NCBI GenBank assembly: GCA_017561985.1 | Contig: JAFZAZ010000003.1 | Location: forward strand, 1 to 64,000 | DNA from: Lachnospiraceae bacterium | Lineage (GTDB): Bacteria; Bacillota_A; Clostridia; Lachnospirales; Lachnospiraceae | Length of the DNA stretch: 64,000 nt | Direction: 5' to 3' | Shown: one piece after another, positions 47,275 to 57,728 of the stretch | Position numbering within the stretch: position 1 is the first letter of the stretch | Layout: each line of letters opens with the position of its first letter | Notes under the pieces: model-generated | Databases searched by the model: none | Seen by the model: only the letters and a program-made list of their open reading frames with translations | Told to the model about the DNA's origin: nothing | Program-made: the position numbers and the translations under genes

Positions 47275-48225
47275 TCATTCGTCGCCGTTCGCGTTCTTCA
47301 TAAGGTTCTCGGTCACGCGCTTCTGCAGCTCGAGCGCCGCGTTGTAACCCATCTTCTTCTGACGGTAGTTGATCGCTGCCGCCTCGCAGATGATGGCAAG
47401 GTTACGGCCGGGCCGGATCGGGATGTTGTTGCACACCACGCGGTTTCCGAGGAACTCCGTGTATTTCTCCTCAAGGCCGAGGCGATCGTACTCCTTCTCG
47501 CGGTCCCACTCCTCGAGTTGGATCACAAGGTCGATCGTCTGTGTTTCCTTGACGCTCTGAACACCGTACAGCGTCTTTACATCTATGATACCGATACCGC
47601 GAAGCTCGATCAGATGCTTCGTCACGTCGGGCGCAGACCCGAACAGCGTATCGTCACTCACCTTTTTAATCTCCACAACGTCGTCGGACACGAGACGGTG
47701 GCCTCTCTTGATCAATTCGAGTGCCGCCTCGCTCTTACCGATGCCGCTCTCGCCCATGATCAGAAGTCCCTCGCCGAATACGTCGACCAAAACGCCGTGG
47801 ATCGAAATCCTCGGTGCGAGCTGAACCTTCAGCCAGCGCACGAGCTCGGCCACGAGAGCCGTCGTCTCCATGCTGCTCTGGAACACCGGAACTCCCTTGT
47901 CCAGCGCCAGTTTTCGCATGCCGTCGCTCACGTGCAGGTTCCGGCAGAAAATGATGCACGGAACGCCGTACCCCATCAGTCTGGAGAAGCAGATGTGGCG
48001 GTCCTCCGAGGTCATCTCGTTTTTGTACATATACGCGTATTCCACGTTACCGATCAACTGGATACGGTCCTTGTCGAAATCGCTGAAGAATCCGGCCAGC
48101 TGAAGTGCGGGACGGTTGATCTCCGGTTTCGTTATTTTCCGCTTGCTGATGTCGATCTCCGGCGTCAGATTCACCAGATGCATCTTCTCCACCATCTTTA
48201 CAAGAGAAACCTCATATGTGCTCAT
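47275..48225 (-). CDS. hprK: HPr kinase/phosphorylase
   Basis: A 316-aa bifunctional enzyme that phosphorylates or dephosphorylates Ser46 of HPr and Crh. The P-loop GESGIGKS (158-165), the preceding His143 and the signature LIELRGIGIIDVKTLYG (split around residue 210) are intact. GGAGG before the ATG at 48225 and the N-terminal fold set the start; longer upstream extension is rejected. It has its own promoter after the uvrC terminator. Confidence 0.97.
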   Translation of the reverse strand: MSTYEVSLVKMVEKMHLVNLTPEIDISKRKITKPEINRPALQLAGFFSDFDKDRIQLIGNVEYAYMYKNEMTSEDRHICFSRLMGYGVPCIIFCRNLHVSDGMRKLALDKGVPVFQSSMETTALVAELVRWLKVQLAPRISIHGVLVDVFGEGLLIMGESGIGKSEAALELIKRGHRLVSDDVVEIKKVSDDTLFGSAPDVTKHLIELRGIGIIDVKTLYGVQSVKETQTIDLVIQLEEWDREKEYDRLGLEEKYTEFLGNRVVCNNIPIRPGRNLAIICEAAAINYRQKKMGYNAALELQKRVTENLMKNANGDE

Positions 48226-48262
48226 ACCTACCTCCGAATGATGTATTTTACGCACCATAGAC

Positions 48263-48291
48263 ATTATATAGTACGCGATAGCTAAATGCAA
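48263..48291 (-). promoter_or_regulatory. Promoter of the hprK-glk-murB-whiA-crh operon
   Basis: Minus strand TTGCAT (48286-48291), 17-bp spacer, perfect TATAAT (48263-48268). Confidence 0.8.
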
Positions 48292-48325
48292 TTTATTTCG
48301 CATGGAAACACTTCTTCGGGAACGC

Positions 48326-48370
48326 AAAAAGCCGCCGACCAGCAATTTCGGAAGTCAGCGGCTTTCTTTT
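48326..48370. terminator. Terminator after uvrC
   Basis: Stem AAAGCCGCCGAC (48328-48339)/GTCAGCGGCTTT (48354-48365), one mismatch, with TTTTT on the minus strand and a T-rich run on the plus strand. Confidence 0.85.
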
Positions 48371-48400
48371 TCCCTTAAGCCCAAGTACTTGGCAACTGTA

Positions 48401-50323
48401 CTATTTATCTTCATGATGCAAAAAGGCGTACACCGATGCCGCGGCTGCTTTGTTCATGCCGGGAACGCCTGCGATCTCGGCCTCGGTCGCCTCGCGAAGC
48501 TCCGTCATTCCCTTGTAGTACTTCATGAGAGCGCGCCGTCTGGTCGGGCCGATGCCGGGGATATCGTCGAGGATCGACCGCGTCTGTCCCTTCGACCGCA
48601 GGCTTCTGTGGTACTCGATCGCAAACCGGTGCGTCTCGTCCTGAATGCGCGTCACAAGCGCCGCAACCTCGCTGCTCGCGCCGTCCTCACCCCTGCTTGC
48701 GCCGGACAATGCCAGCTCCGTGCCGCGGAAATACAATCCTCTCGTGCGGTGACGGTCGTCCTTGACCATGCCGCACACCGGGATCTTGATCCCGAGCTCC
48801 GCGAGCACTTCCTCGGCCACCTCAATCTGGCCCTTGCCTCCGTCCATCAGGATGACATCGGGAAACACGGAAAATGAATTTCTCCCGACCGCCGCGCTGT
48901 CCTCGCCCGCGGTCTCCGCCATCATCTCCGCCTCATTTTCCTGCTCCCGCAGGCCGTGCAGGAAGCGCCTCGTGAGCACCTCGCGCATCGAGGCGTAGTC
49001 GTCCGGACCGTCGACGCTCTGAATGCGGAATTTGCGGTAGTCGGACTTGCGGGGACGGCCGTCCGTGAAGACGACCATCGAGCCGACGCTGTGGAAGCCG
49101 CTGATGTTCGAGATGTCATACGACTCCACGCGGTGAATGCCGGGAAGTCCCAGAAGGTCGCCGAGCGCATTCATCGCGCCTGTGGTCCTCGCCTCCTCTC
49201 GCGTGATCTTCTCAAGGTCCTTCGCGATGACCATGCGCGCGTTGTCCTTCGCAAGCCTCACCAGGCGTTCCTTGCCGCCGATTTTCGGCACGCGGATGTG
49301 CACCGGCTGGCCGCGCTTGGTCGAGAGCCACTGCTCCAGTAGTTCCGCATCCTCGGGCTCCGCCTCTGTCATCACCTCGCGCGGGATGTACGGCGTGCCC
49401 TCGTAAAATTGTCGCAGGAACGCGGACAGAATCTCTGCGTCCTCGCGCTCGTCCGTCTCCTGCATATGAAAATGCTCGCGGCCGATGATTCGGCCGTTTC
49501 GCTCGAAAAATATCTGCACAACGCAGTGCTCTTCCTCGCGCGCAAGTCCGATGATGTCGCGCTCGTCCAGGTGCGTGTCACTCGCGTGCTGCACCTGCGA
49601 AAGCGCCTTCACTCGCGTGATCAAATCGCGAAACTCCGCCGCCTTCTCAAACTGCAGGTCCGCGCTCGCCTCCTCCATGCGCGTCGTCAGATACGCGATG
49701 CCGTCCGTATAATCCCCGCCGAGAAACTTGAGCACCTTCGCCACCATCGCGCCGTAATCCTCCTCGCTCACGCCGCCGACGCAGGGTGCGTCGCACTGCC
49801 CGATCTGGTGGTAAAGGCACGGCCGAAGGCTTGGATCCGTACTCGGGAGCGCGCGGTTGCAGGTGCGGATGTGGTATATTTTCCGAAGAAGCTCGATTGT
49901 GTCGTTGACGGAGACACCGTTTGTAAACGGCCCGAAATATCTTCCCTTATCCTTCTCGCGGATGCGCGTCAGAAACACGCGCGGATACGGCTCGTCGACC
50001 GTCACCTTGATGAACGGATACGTCTTGTCGTCCTTTAAGAGTGTATTGTACGGCGGGCGGTTTTCCTTGATCAGGTTGTTCTCGAGCACCAGCGATTCGA
50101 GCTCCGTGGCAACCACGATGTACTCGAACCAGTTCACCTGCGAAACCATGCGGCGGATCTTCGGCGAGAGCTTGCTTCCCTCCCGGAAATACTGGCTCAC
50201 GCGGCGCTTCAACACCTTCGCCTTGCCGACATAAAGTATGCGGTCGCGAGCGTCGTGCATGATGTAAACACCCGGGCACGACGGCAGTTTCGCAAGCTCT
50301 GCCTTTATGTCAAATTCGCGCAT
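48401..50323 (-). CDS. uvrC: Excinuclease ABC subunit C
   Basis: A 640-aa nucleotide-excision-repair nuclease. The GIY-YIG domain at about 15-95 (PGVYIMHDARDRILYVGKAK, in parts) makes the 3' cut. Next come a UVR motif near 205-240 and the RNase-H-like domain (about 380-540) with DGGKGQ for the 5' cut. Helix-hairpin-helix repeats close the protein (IPGIGPTRRRAL). Full length. GAGGAGA precedes the ATG. Confidence 0.97.
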   Translation of the reverse strand: MREFDIKAELAKLPSCPGVYIMHDARDRILYVGKAKVLKRRVSQYFREGSKLSPKIRRMVSQVNWFEYIVVATELESLVLENNLIKENRPPYNTLLKDDKTYPFIKVTVDEPYPRVFLTRIREKDKGRYFGPFTNGVSVNDTIELLRKIYHIRTCNRALPSTDPSLRPCLYHQIGQCDAPCVGGVSEEDYGAMVAKVLKFLGGDYTDGIAYLTTRMEEASADLQFEKAAEFRDLITRVKALSQVQHASDTHLDERDIIGLAREEEHCVVQIFFERNGRIIGREHFHMQETDEREDAEILSAFLRQFYEGTPYIPREVMTEAEPEDAELLEQWLSTKRGQPVHIRVPKIGGKERLVRLAKDNARMVIAKDLEKITREEARTTGAMNALGDLLGLPGIHRVESYDISNISGFHSVGSMVVFTDGRPRKSDYRKFRIQSVDGPDDYASMREVLTRRFLHGLREQENEAEMMAETAGEDSAAVGRNSFSVFPDVILMDGGKGQIEVAEEVLAELGIKIPVCGMVKDDRHRTRGLYFRGTELALSGASRGEDGASSEVAALVTRIQDETHRFAIEYHRSLRSKGQTRSILDDIPGIGPTRRRALMKYYKGMTELREATEAEIAGVPGMNKAAAASVYAFLHHEDK

Positions 50324-50337
50324 GTCTCCTCCTCAGG

Positions 50338-50367
50338 AAACAAGGCCGGGGACACTCCTCGGCCTTG
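50338..50367 (-). terminator. Terminator/attenuator between ftsH and uvrC
   Basis: Perfect 8-bp stem CAAGGCCG (50341-50348)/CGGCCTTG (50360-50367), followed by TTTCC on the minus strand. Confidence 0.7.
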
Positions 50368-50385
50368 TGGTCGTTCGTTGCGGTA

Positions 50386-52410
50386 TTACTCGTTCTCTGC
50401 CGTCGGGTCGGTTCCGGCCGCAGTCTCGGACTTCTCTTCCGGCAAATCCGTCCCGGTCACAGCCTCGGAAAGGTCGATCTCGCTCACTTCCTGCGGCTCC
50501 GTCTCCTCACCGCGGACGCGGCGGAAGATCTCCATAAACTGCTTGCCGGTGATGGTCTCCTTATCGATCAGGAATGCGGCTGCCTCGTTCAGAACTTCAA
50601 TGTTCTCGCGGAGCATATTTTCCGCATCCTTGTAGCACTGTCCGATCGTGGAGCGGACTTCGGCGTCGATCTTCGTCGCCGTCTCGTCGCTGCACTGCAG
50701 CACCGATCTGCCCTCGAGATACTTGCTCTCGATGGTCTCCAGCGCGACCATGCCGAATTCATCCGACATGCCGTACATCGTGATCATCTGGCGTGCAAGC
50801 GACGTCGCGCGCTCGATATCGTTGCTCGCTCCCGTGGTGACGGAAGCAAATGTGATCGCCTCCGCGGCGCGGCCGCCGCACAGGATGCGGATATTCGTAA
50901 GGATCTCGTCCTTCGTATTCAGATACTTCTCTTCCTCGGGCACCTGCATCGTATAGCCGAGAGCGCCCATGGTGCGCGGCACAATGGTGATCTTCTGCAC
51001 CGGCTCGGCGTCCTTCTGGAGCGCCGCAACAAGTGCATGACCGACTTCGTGGTACGCGACGATCTTCTTCTCCTCCGGTCCGAGGATGCGGTCCTTCTTC
51101 TCCTTGCCCGCGAACACGACCTCGACGGACTCCATCAGATCGGACTGCTTCACGACCGTACGGCCTTCCTTGACCGCGAGGATCGCGGCCTCGTTGATGA
51201 TGTTCGCAAGGTCGGAACCGACCGCGCCGCTCGTCGCAAGCGCGATCTCCTCGAGGTTGACGGAATCGTGCATGAGCACATTTTTCGCATGAACCCTGAG
51301 CGTCGCGAGGCGGCCCTTCAAGTCGGGCTTGTCCACGATGATCCGGCGGTCGAAACGGCCGGGACGAAGGAGCGCCTTATCGAGAATCTCGGGGCGGTTC
51401 GTCGCCGCAAGGATGACGATACCCTTCGAAGTGTCGAAACCGTCCATCTCCGCAAGGAGCTGGTTCAGGGTCTGCTCGCGCTCGTCGTTGCCGCCGCCGT
51501 AACGGCTGTCGCGGCTCTTTCCGATTGCGTCGATCTCATCGATAAATACGATACACGGCGCCATCTGCTGTGCCTGACGGAACAAATCGCGCACACGCGA
51601 TGCTCCGACACCGACGTACATCTCCACGAAGTCCGAACCGGACAGCGAAAAGAACGGCACCTTCGCCTCGCCGGCGACTGCCTTCGCAAGCAGTGTCTTA
51701 CCGGTTCCGGGAGGGCCTACCAGAAGGGCACCCTTCGGAAGCTTCGCGCCGATGCGCGTGTATTTGGAAGGGTCATGCAGGAAGTCGACAAGCTCCAGCA
51801 CGGACTCCTTTGCCTCCTCCTGGCCGGCAACATCCTTGAAGGTCACGCCGGTCTCCTTCTCCACGTACATTTTTGCGGTGGATTTGCCGGCGCCAAGACC
51901 GCCGATACCGCCGTTCTTGGAGATCATGCGGTACGCGCCCCAGAGCATCAGGTAGATGAACGCGAACGGCAGCACATACGCGAGAAGCACATCGATGATC
52001 GTCGTGCTCTTGTCAACGATCAGGCGGCGGTACTCGATTTCCTTGTTGCCCGCCTCGGCCTGCCGTTTTTTGGTCGCCTCCAGGCGCTCCGTCAGCTGCG
52101 TGTCGCTCTCGATGATACCGGTGTAATACGTCTCGATCGCGGGGTCGTCCGTCGTCCCCTCCTTCGGGTAGATCACGATCTTGTCGTAATCCGCCTGGAT
52201 CTCCACCTTCTCGATCGTGTCGCCCTCGAGCATTTCCAGGAACTCGCCGTACGAGATCTCCCTGTTGCGCACTCTGTCCATCATCGAGGTGATGATCATG
52301 TAGAAAATGATGCACACGAAGAAAATGATGGCGGTCAGCACAACGCGCTGAACAACGCCCTTCTTCTTGTCATCGTCGTTTTTCCGATTTCCGTTGTCCG
52401 AGTTATTCAA
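50386..52410 (-). CDS. ftsH: ATP-dependent zinc metalloprotease FtsH
   Basis: A 674-aa membrane AAA+ protease. Two transmembrane helices (about 22-42 and 139-158) flank a small external domain. The AAA module has Walker A GPPGTGKT (232-239) and Walker B FIDEIDA (about 289-295), and the zinc site HEVGH is at 454-458. It degrades misfolded membrane and short-lived proteins. The start is TTG at 52410, six bases after GGAGG. The C-terminal 30 residues are acidic and Thr/Glu-rich. Confidence 0.97.
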   Translation of the reverse strand: MNNSDNGNRKNDDDKKKGVVQRVVLTAIIFFVCIIFYMIITSMMDRVRNREISYGEFLEMLEGDTIEKVEIQADYDKIVIYPKEGTTDDPAIETYYTGIIESDTQLTERLEATKKRQAEAGNKEIEYRRLIVDKSTTIIDVLLAYVLPFAFIYLMLWGAYRMISKNGGIGGLGAGKSTAKMYVEKETGVTFKDVAGQEEAKESVLELVDFLHDPSKYTRIGAKLPKGALLVGPPGTGKTLLAKAVAGEAKVPFFSLSGSDFVEMYVGVGASRVRDLFRQAQQMAPCIVFIDEIDAIGKSRDSRYGGGNDEREQTLNQLLAEMDGFDTSKGIVILAATNRPEILDKALLRPGRFDRRIIVDKPDLKGRLATLRVHAKNVLMHDSVNLEEIALATSGAVGSDLANIINEAAILAVKEGRTVVKQSDLMESVEVVFAGKEKKDRILGPEEKKIVAYHEVGHALVAALQKDAEPVQKITIVPRTMGALGYTMQVPEEEKYLNTKDEILTNIRILCGGRAAEAITFASVTTGASNDIERATSLARQMITMYGMSDEFGMVALETIESKYLEGRSVLQCSDETATKIDAEVRSTIGQCYKDAENMLRENIEVLNEAAAFLIDKETITGKQFMEIFRRVRGEETEPQEVSEIDLSEAVTGTDLPEEKSETAAGTDPTAENE

Positions 52411-52446
52411 GCAATCCCTCCTCAGTTATCATACTTTCCCACACCG

Positions 52447-53187
52447 TCACGCCTCCAATGCGTCGACGGCCTCGCGCATGACGGTGGCAATGTCGTCGTG
52501 GATCACCAGCGACGCCTCGCGGTCCGCCTGCGTAACGCTCTTATTGATCAAAACAAGCTTGTTTCCGCGGTAATACTGGATCAATCCCGCCGCGGGATAA
52601 ACGATCAGCGACGTTCCGCCGATGATCAGCACGTCCGCCCCGGCAATCGCCGTCACAGCCTTGTTGATCACCTCGTCGTCCAGACTTTCCTCATACAAAA
52701 CGACGTCGGGCTTGATGATGCCTCCGCACTCGCAGCGCGGCACGCCGTCCGCGTTCAAAATAGCATCCACACCGTAAAACTTATGGCACCTCGTGCAGTA
52801 GTTGCGCAGCACCGATCCGTGCAGCTCGTGAACAACCTTCGAACCCGCCTTCTGGTGAAGTCCGTCGATGTTCTGCGTCACAACCGCGCGCAGCTTGCCC
52901 ATCGCCTCAAGCTTCGCGAGCGCCTTGTGGCAGTCGTTCGGCTGTGCCTCGGGATACACGAGCTTGTCGCGGTAAAACGCAAAGAAATCCTCCGGGAAGC
53001 GCTCGTAAAATGTCCTCGAGACCATCTCCTCCGGCGAGAGCGTCCGGTGCAGTTTCTGGTTGAACAGTCCGTTGGCGCTCCGAAAATCCGGGATGTTGCT
53101 GGCGGTAGACACGCCCGCTCCTCCGAAAAATACAATATTGTCGCTCTCTTTGAGCACTTTGCTCAGCTGTTCGGTCAATGCATTCAT
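52447..53187 (-). CDS. cobB: Sir2-family NAD-dependent protein deacylase
   Basis: A 246-aa sirtuin: GAGVSTASNIPDFRS NAD loop at 23-37, QNIDGLH, catalytic His123 in ELHGS, and the zinc cysteines Cys131, 134, 152, 154. It removes acetyl or other acyl groups from lysines. GAGGAG before the ATG at 53187 sets the start. It follows the AraC gene by four bases. Confidence 0.95.
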   Translation of the reverse strand: MNALTEQLSKVLKESDNIVFFGGAGVSTASNIPDFRSANGLFNQKLHRTLSPEEMVSRTFYERFPEDFFAFYRDKLVYPEAQPNDCHKALAKLEAMGKLRAVVTQNIDGLHQKAGSKVVHELHGSVLRNYCTRCHKFYGVDAILNADGVPRCECGGIIKPDVVLYEESLDDEVINKAVTAIAGADVLIIGGTSLIVYPAAGLIQYYRGNKLVLINKSVTQADREASLVIHDDIATVMREAVDALEA

Positions 53188-53191
53188 CGTA

Positions 53192-54058
53192 TCACTCCTC
53201 ATCGAGTACCGACTTGCGGTAGTAAAGCGGCGAAACTCCGTAGTACTTCTTGAACAGTTTGCTGAAATGGTAGACGTCGTCATAGCCGACCTGCGCGGCG
53301 ATGGTGCGGATGCTTCCGCGGTTCTCCTCGAGCATCTCCTTCGCCTTTCCGAGCCGGATCTGGATCAGATAGTTGATCGGCGAGTCGCCCGTCTTCTCCT
53401 TGAAGATCTTGGAGATATACACGGGGCTCAAGTACATATTTTGCGCGATACCGTCGAGAGAGATATGCTGCGAATAGTTGGCCTTGAGGTACTGGATGAT
53501 GCGCTGTACCACGTAGCTCTTCGAGTAGCTCTCGAACGATACGCCCGCTGCCTCCTCCTTCGGCTTGCCCGCGATCGAGCGGTACAGAAGGATCAATATC
53601 TTGATCATCTGTGCCTGCACGAGATAGTAGCGCCCCGGCTGCGTCGTGATGTTTTCGTCGATGATCTCGTAACAGCAGCGGCTGATCTCACGCTTCACCT
53701 CATTGGAAAGCGAAAGGACACACACGCCGCCGGGCGTGTTGATCGAGTTCGGTTCCATGTCCAGAAAATGAAAATCCGAGATGCCGGCGACAAATTCGAG
53801 GGTTGGATCCTCGGGATTTGTGATGATGCTCTGATGCATCACGCCGGGGTTACAGACGAGCAGATCGCCCTGTTTGACGTCGTACGTCACGCCGTCAATG
53901 AGGTACTGCCCCTTGCCGGAGAGAATGTACGCGATCTCCATGTTGGAATGCGAGTGATAGTACGTCAGGCGCGCGTCGCGCACGCGGCTGCAGTACAGAA
54001 CCGTAGGATGAAAATCCTCGTACGAAATGTCGGACTGATGTCCCGGAAACCCTGCCAT
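53192..54058 (-). CDS. AraC-family transcriptional regulator
   Basis: A 288-aa regulator with an N-terminal cupin (about 30-90, SHSNMEIAYILSGKGQYLIDG) and a C-terminal pair of helix-turn-helix motifs (about 185-285, VYISKIFKEKTGDSPINYL and DDVYHFSKLFKKYYGVSP). Unlike most AraC regulators it sits inside a housekeeping-type run (ung upstream, cobB downstream) with no sugar gene beside it, so its target is not evident. GGAGGAGGG precedes the ATG at 54058. Confidence 0.9.
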   Translation of the reverse strand: MAGFPGHQSDISYEDFHPTVLYCSRVRDARLTYYHSHSNMEIAYILSGKGQYLIDGVTYDVKQGDLLVCNPGVMHQSIITNPEDPTLEFVAGISDFHFLDMEPNSINTPGGVCVLSLSNEVKREISRCCYEIIDENITTQPGRYYLVQAQMIKILILLYRSIAGKPKEEAAGVSFESYSKSYVVQRIIQYLKANYSQHISLDGIAQNMYLSPVYISKIFKEKTGDSPINYLIQIRLGKAKEMLEENRGSIRTIAAQVGYDDVYHFSKLFKKYYGVSPLYYRKSVLDEE

Positions 54059-54077
54059 GACAATACCCTCCTCCGTG

Positions 54078-54752
54078 TCAGATATTTTCGATCTGCCAAT
54101 CGATCGGCTGCGCCCCATTCGCCTCAAGATATGCGTTCGTCTTGCTGAAATGTTTGCATCCGAAGAACCCCCGGTACGCCGAGAGCGGGCTCGGATGCGG
54201 AGCCTTTAGCACCAGATGCTTCGGATTCGTAAGCATCGGGATCTTGGTTTGCGCCGGCCGCCCCCACAGAAGAAATACCATCGGCCGATCCTCGCGGTTG
54301 AGTTCCGCGATCACAGCGTCCGTGAATGTCTCCCAGCCGCGATCATGATGTGAATTCGCACGATGCGCCCGCACCGTAAGTACGGTGTTGAGCAGAAGCA
54401 CCCCCTGCTTCGCCCATTTTACGAGATACCCGTTGTTCGGAATGTAACAGCCGAGATCGTCGTGCAATTCCTGATAAATATTGACAAGCGACGGCGGAAT
54501 CTCTGTCTCCGGACATACGGAGAAGCAAAGCCCGTGCGCCTGGTGCGGTTCGTGATAAGGATCCTGTCCTAAGATCACCACGCGGGCATCCGCGCGCGTC
54601 GTGTACCGGAACGCCTCGAACACCTGCTCCCTCGGCGGATACACATCGCCCTGCGCGTACTCCCTGCGCACAAAATCGCTGAGCTCGCGGTAATACGGCT
54701 TGGCGAACTCACTCCGCAGAAAGCCTTCCCAATCCTGTGCGACGACAGCCAT
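54078..54752 (-). CDS. ung: Uracil-DNA glycosylase
   Basis: A 224-aa family 1 UDG removing uracil from DNA. The catalytic water-activating motif GQDPYH (62-67) and the HPSPLSAYRGFFG loop are intact. Its ATG shares one base with the hisF stop (TGATG), and GGAGG lies in the end of hisF. Confidence 0.97.
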   Translation of the reverse strand: MAVVAQDWEGFLRSEFAKPYYRELSDFVRREYAQGDVYPPREQVFEAFRYTTRADARVVILGQDPYHEPHQAHGLCFSVCPETEIPPSLVNIYQELHDDLGCYIPNNGYLVKWAKQGVLLLNTVLTVRAHRANSHHDRGWETFTDAVIAELNREDRPMVFLLWGRPAQTKIPMLTNPKHLVLKAPHPSPLSAYRGFFGCKHFSKTNAYLEANGAQPIDWQIENI

Positions 54753-55516
54753 CAGCGCACCTCCCGCACGCTTACTCCCCGATCCGCCAGATACCTCTTG
54801 ACCTCGGAGATCTCCAGTTCCTTGTAGTGGAACAGCGTTGCCGCGAGCGCCGCGTCCGCACCGCCCTCGGTCAATGCCTCGTAAAAATGCTCACAGTTGC
54901 CGGCGCCGCCCGAGGCGATCACCGGGATCGTGACACGGTCCGCCACGGCGCGTGTGAGCGCCAGGTCGTAACCGTCCTTCGTTCCGTCGCAGTCCATGCT
55001 CGTGAGAAGGATCTCTCCCGCTCCGAGTTCCTGCGCTCTGCCTGCCCATTCGATCGCGTCGATTCCCATGTCGACGCGGCCGCCGTTTTTGAAAATGTGC
55101 CACGTGCCGTCCGGCATGCGCTTCGCATCGATGGCGACAACCACGCACTGGCTTCCGAATTTCTCTGCCGCCTCGCTGATCAGCGTCGGGTTCATGATGG
55201 CGGCCGAGTTGACCGCGACCTTGTCCGCGCCCTCGCGAAGAATCATGCGGAAGTCATCCACCGTGCGGATACCGCCGCCGACCGTGAAGGGGATGAACAC
55301 CTGCTCCGCAACGCGGCGGACCATCTCCTTACGGATCGTGCGCGCGTCCGAGGACGCCGTGATATCCAAAAACACAAGCTCGTCCGCGCCTGCAGCGCCG
55401 TACGCCTTGCCTACCTCGACCGGGTCGCCCGCGTCGCGCAGATTCACAAAATTGATACCCTTGACCACCCGTCCGTTGTGAACGTCGAGGCAAGGGATGA
55501 TACGCTTCGTAAACAT
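54752..55516 (-). CDS. hisF: Imidazole glycerol phosphate synthase, cyclase subunit
   Basis: A 254-aa TIM barrel converting PRFAR plus ammonia to IGP and AICAR. Asp11 in PCLDV and the [10 protein letters not shown] phosphate loop are canonical. It partners HisH, encoded 37 bases upstream. GGGAG precedes the ATG. Confidence 0.97.
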   Translation of the reverse strand: MFTKRIIPCLDVHNGRVVKGINFVNLRDAGDPVEVGKAYGAAGADELVFLDITASSDARTIRKEMVRRVAEQVFIPFTVGGGIRTVDDFRMILREGADKVAVNSAAIMNPTLISEAAEKFGSQCVVVAIDAKRMPDGTWHIFKNGGRVDMGIDAIEWAGRAQELGAGEILLTSMDCDGTKDGYDLALTRAVADRVTIPVIASGGAGNCEHFYEALTEGGADAALAATLFHYKELEISEVKRYLADRGVSVREVR

Positions 55517-55553
55517 CGCTCTCTCCCGTTATATGCTTTCGATTCCCTGTGTC

Positions 55554-56156
55554 CTATACGCCCGCAAAATTGCGCAGGATCTGCATTCCCACGTCGCCGC
55601 TCTTCTCCGGGTGGAACTGGCAGGCAAACAGATTGCCTCGCTCCACGGCCGCATGTATGACCGGACCGTACTCCGTCGTCGCCGCAACGTCGCTCGCCTC
55701 TCCGGCGCGAAGGTAGTACGAATGGACGAAATATACATAGCTCCCCTGCGGAATTCCGCGGAAAAGCTTTGAATCCTTGACAAATGTGAGGTCGTTCCAG
55801 CCGATGTGCGGGATCTTCCGTCCGCCGCCCTCGGGGATGCGCACGATCTCGCCGGGGAGAATGGAAAGTCCGGAGACGCCGGGCGCCTCCTCGCTCCGCT
55901 CGAACAGAAGCTGAAGCCCCAGGCAGATGCCCAGGAACGGCTTCGTCGCCGCTGCCTCGCGGATCACTTCGCACAGCCCGCGATCCTCCAGTTTTTTCAT
56001 GGCGTCGCCAAATGCCCCGACGCCCGGGAGTATCACCCTGTCCGCCTTGCGGATCTCCGCCGGATCGTCGGTCACGACGTTCGGAAGTCCCAGCAGGTTC
56101 AGGGCGTTCTCCACGCTGCGGATATTGCCCGCATCGTAGTCAATGATGGCTATCAT
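55554..56156 (-). CDS. hisH: Imidazole glycerol phosphate synthase, glutamine amidotransferase subunit
   Basis: A 200-aa class I amidotransferase supplying ammonia to HisF: Cys78 in GICLGLQ, His182 and Glu184 in FHPEKS. Standard length. Only hisH and hisF of the histidine pathway are present here. It lies 19 bases after the histidine-kinase gene. Confidence 0.97.
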   Translation of the reverse strand: MIAIIDYDAGNIRSVENALNLLGLPNVVTDDPAEIRKADRVILPGVGAFGDAMKKLEDRGLCEVIREAAATKPFLGICLGLQLLFERSEEAPGVSGLSILPGEIVRIPEGGGRKIPHIGWNDLTFVKDSKLFRGIPQGSYVYFVHSYYLRAGEASDVAATTEYGPVIHAAVERGNLFACQFHPEKSGDVGMQILRNFAGV

Positions 56157-56175
56157 GTCAGTTTGCTTCCTCCGA

Positions 56176-57714
56176 TCAATTCTCTACCGATTCCTCGGCA
56201 AGCTCTAACTCAAACCAGAATTCCACGCCGTTCTCGTGGTTGACGGCACCGTATTTCTGATGGTGACGATCCATGATCGCCTTGACGATGGAAAGTCCGA
56301 TACCGCTTCCGCCGTACTCGCGGCTTCTGGCCTTGTCCACCTTGTGGAACTTGATCCAGATGCGGTCGAGCTCCTCCTCGGGGATCGGCTCTCCGGTATT
56401 GTAAACGGAGACTCGTACAAGCTTCTCCATCTTCTGCATCGATACCGCGATCTCCTTCGAGCGTCCCGCATGGTTCATCGCGTTGCTGATATAATTTGTG
56501 ATGACCTCCTCGATCATGTACTCGTCCGCCCAGACAAACACGGGTTCGGTCTCATGGTAATGAAGCCTGATCTCCTTCTGTGTCCGGAGCACTTCCGTCG
56601 AATTGAGTATTCCGGTCAGAACACCCGTGATATCAAACCGCGAGTACTCGATCTTCTCACCGCCGAACTCCAGCTGGTTCAGCGTCATGAGTTTCTGAAC
56701 CATCCGGTTCATCTTCGCGGACTCGTCGGAGATGACGTCGCAGTAGAAGCGGCGGCTCTCCGGGTCTTCGTTTATATTTTCCGAAAGACCTTCCGCATAG
56801 CCCTGGATCAGGGCTATCGGCGTCTTCAGTTCATGCGAAACGTTTGCGATAAATTCCGACCGCATCTCGTCGATCTCGGTCCGGTGTTCCAAATCTCGCT
56901 GCAGCTCGCTGTTCGCGTTTTTCAACGCTCCGACCGTGTCCTGCAGCTTCGCTGACAACCGGTTCAGCGAGTCCGCCAGGACTCCGATCTCATCCTTGCT
57001 GTTCACCTCGCAGCGCGCCTCGAAATCCATCTTTGCCATGCGCTCCGAGAGCTCCGACATCTGCGCGATCGGCTTCGTAACCGAGCGGCTGAAAAAGATG
57101 GCGACGACGACCGCGATGCCGAGCACCACGCATCCGATCAGAAGAAGCATGTCCGTGACCGCGCGGTTGTCGACAAGCATCTGCTTGTAGCTGGCGCGCA
57201 CGAGAAACACAAAGCCGTTCTCCAGGCGTCCGTAGGCGTCGAGGCACAGACTTGCCGTCTGGTCAAAGTCCTCCGATCCGTCGATGAAACGATCCTGCTC
57301 CAGGATCGTCGTCTGGTAGATCGTGTACGTCTCGTGTTCCTTGAGAACCTCGTATTCGCCTCGCGAGGAATCCCGGTGACTTCCGTACAGAAGCATTGCG
57401 CGGAGGTACCAGGGCTCTCCCTGCGAATTATAGTTTGTGTACGTCACACGCGTCTGCGTGTTGTACAGAAAGATCATATAGTATTGTCCGGTGCTGACCT
57501 CGATGCGGAGCTTGTCATTTTCGTTGAACGAATCCTTGTCGCGGAACAGCTCGTTCAGGGATTCGTAGCATGCCTCGAGATCCTCCACCTTTCGCTTGAT
57601 GGCAAACCGGTCGAGGAGCATACGAAACAATATCCACGTGCCCACGATGCACAAAATGATCAGCGCAGCGAAGGCAAGCAGCATCTTGATCCGAAATGAC
57701 AATCCTTTTCTCAT
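56176..57714 (-). CDS. Sensor histidine kinase
   Basis: A 512-aa membrane kinase: transmembrane helices at about 10-33 and 190-208 flank an extracellular sensor of about 155 residues. A HAMP domain (about 209-262), the phosphoacceptor His294 in VSHELKTP and an HATPase domain with GSGIGLSIV follow. It is the partner of the response regulator encoded 14 bases upstream. The stimulus is unknown. GGGAGG precedes the ATG. Confidence 0.94.
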   Translation of the reverse strand: MRKGLSFRIKMLLAFAALIILCIVGTWILFRMLLDRFAIKRKVEDLEACYESLNELFRDKDSFNENDKLRIEVSTGQYYMIFLYNTQTRVTYTNYNSQGEPWYLRAMLLYGSHRDSSRGEYEVLKEHETYTIYQTTILEQDRFIDGSEDFDQTASLCLDAYGRLENGFVFLVRASYKQMLVDNRAVTDMLLLIGCVVLGIAVVVAIFFSRSVTKPIAQMSELSERMAKMDFEARCEVNSKDEIGVLADSLNRLSAKLQDTVGALKNANSELQRDLEHRTEIDEMRSEFIANVSHELKTPIALIQGYAEGLSENINEDPESRRFYCDVISDESAKMNRMVQKLMTLNQLEFGGEKIEYSRFDITGVLTGILNSTEVLRTQKEIRLHYHETEPVFVWADEYMIEEVITNYISNAMNHAGRSKEIAVSMQKMEKLVRVSVYNTGEPIPEEELDRIWIKFHKVDKARSREYGGSGIGLSIVKAIMDRHHQKYGAVNHENGVEFWFELELAEESVEN

Positions 57715-57728
57715 AGTTCCTCCCGGCG

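Noticed and set aside
54752..56156. HisH/HisF as sugar-amidation paralogues (surface-glycan type)
   Set aside because: Both keep canonical histidine-pathway motifs and no glycan genes are near, so ordinary IGP synthase is the simpler reading.
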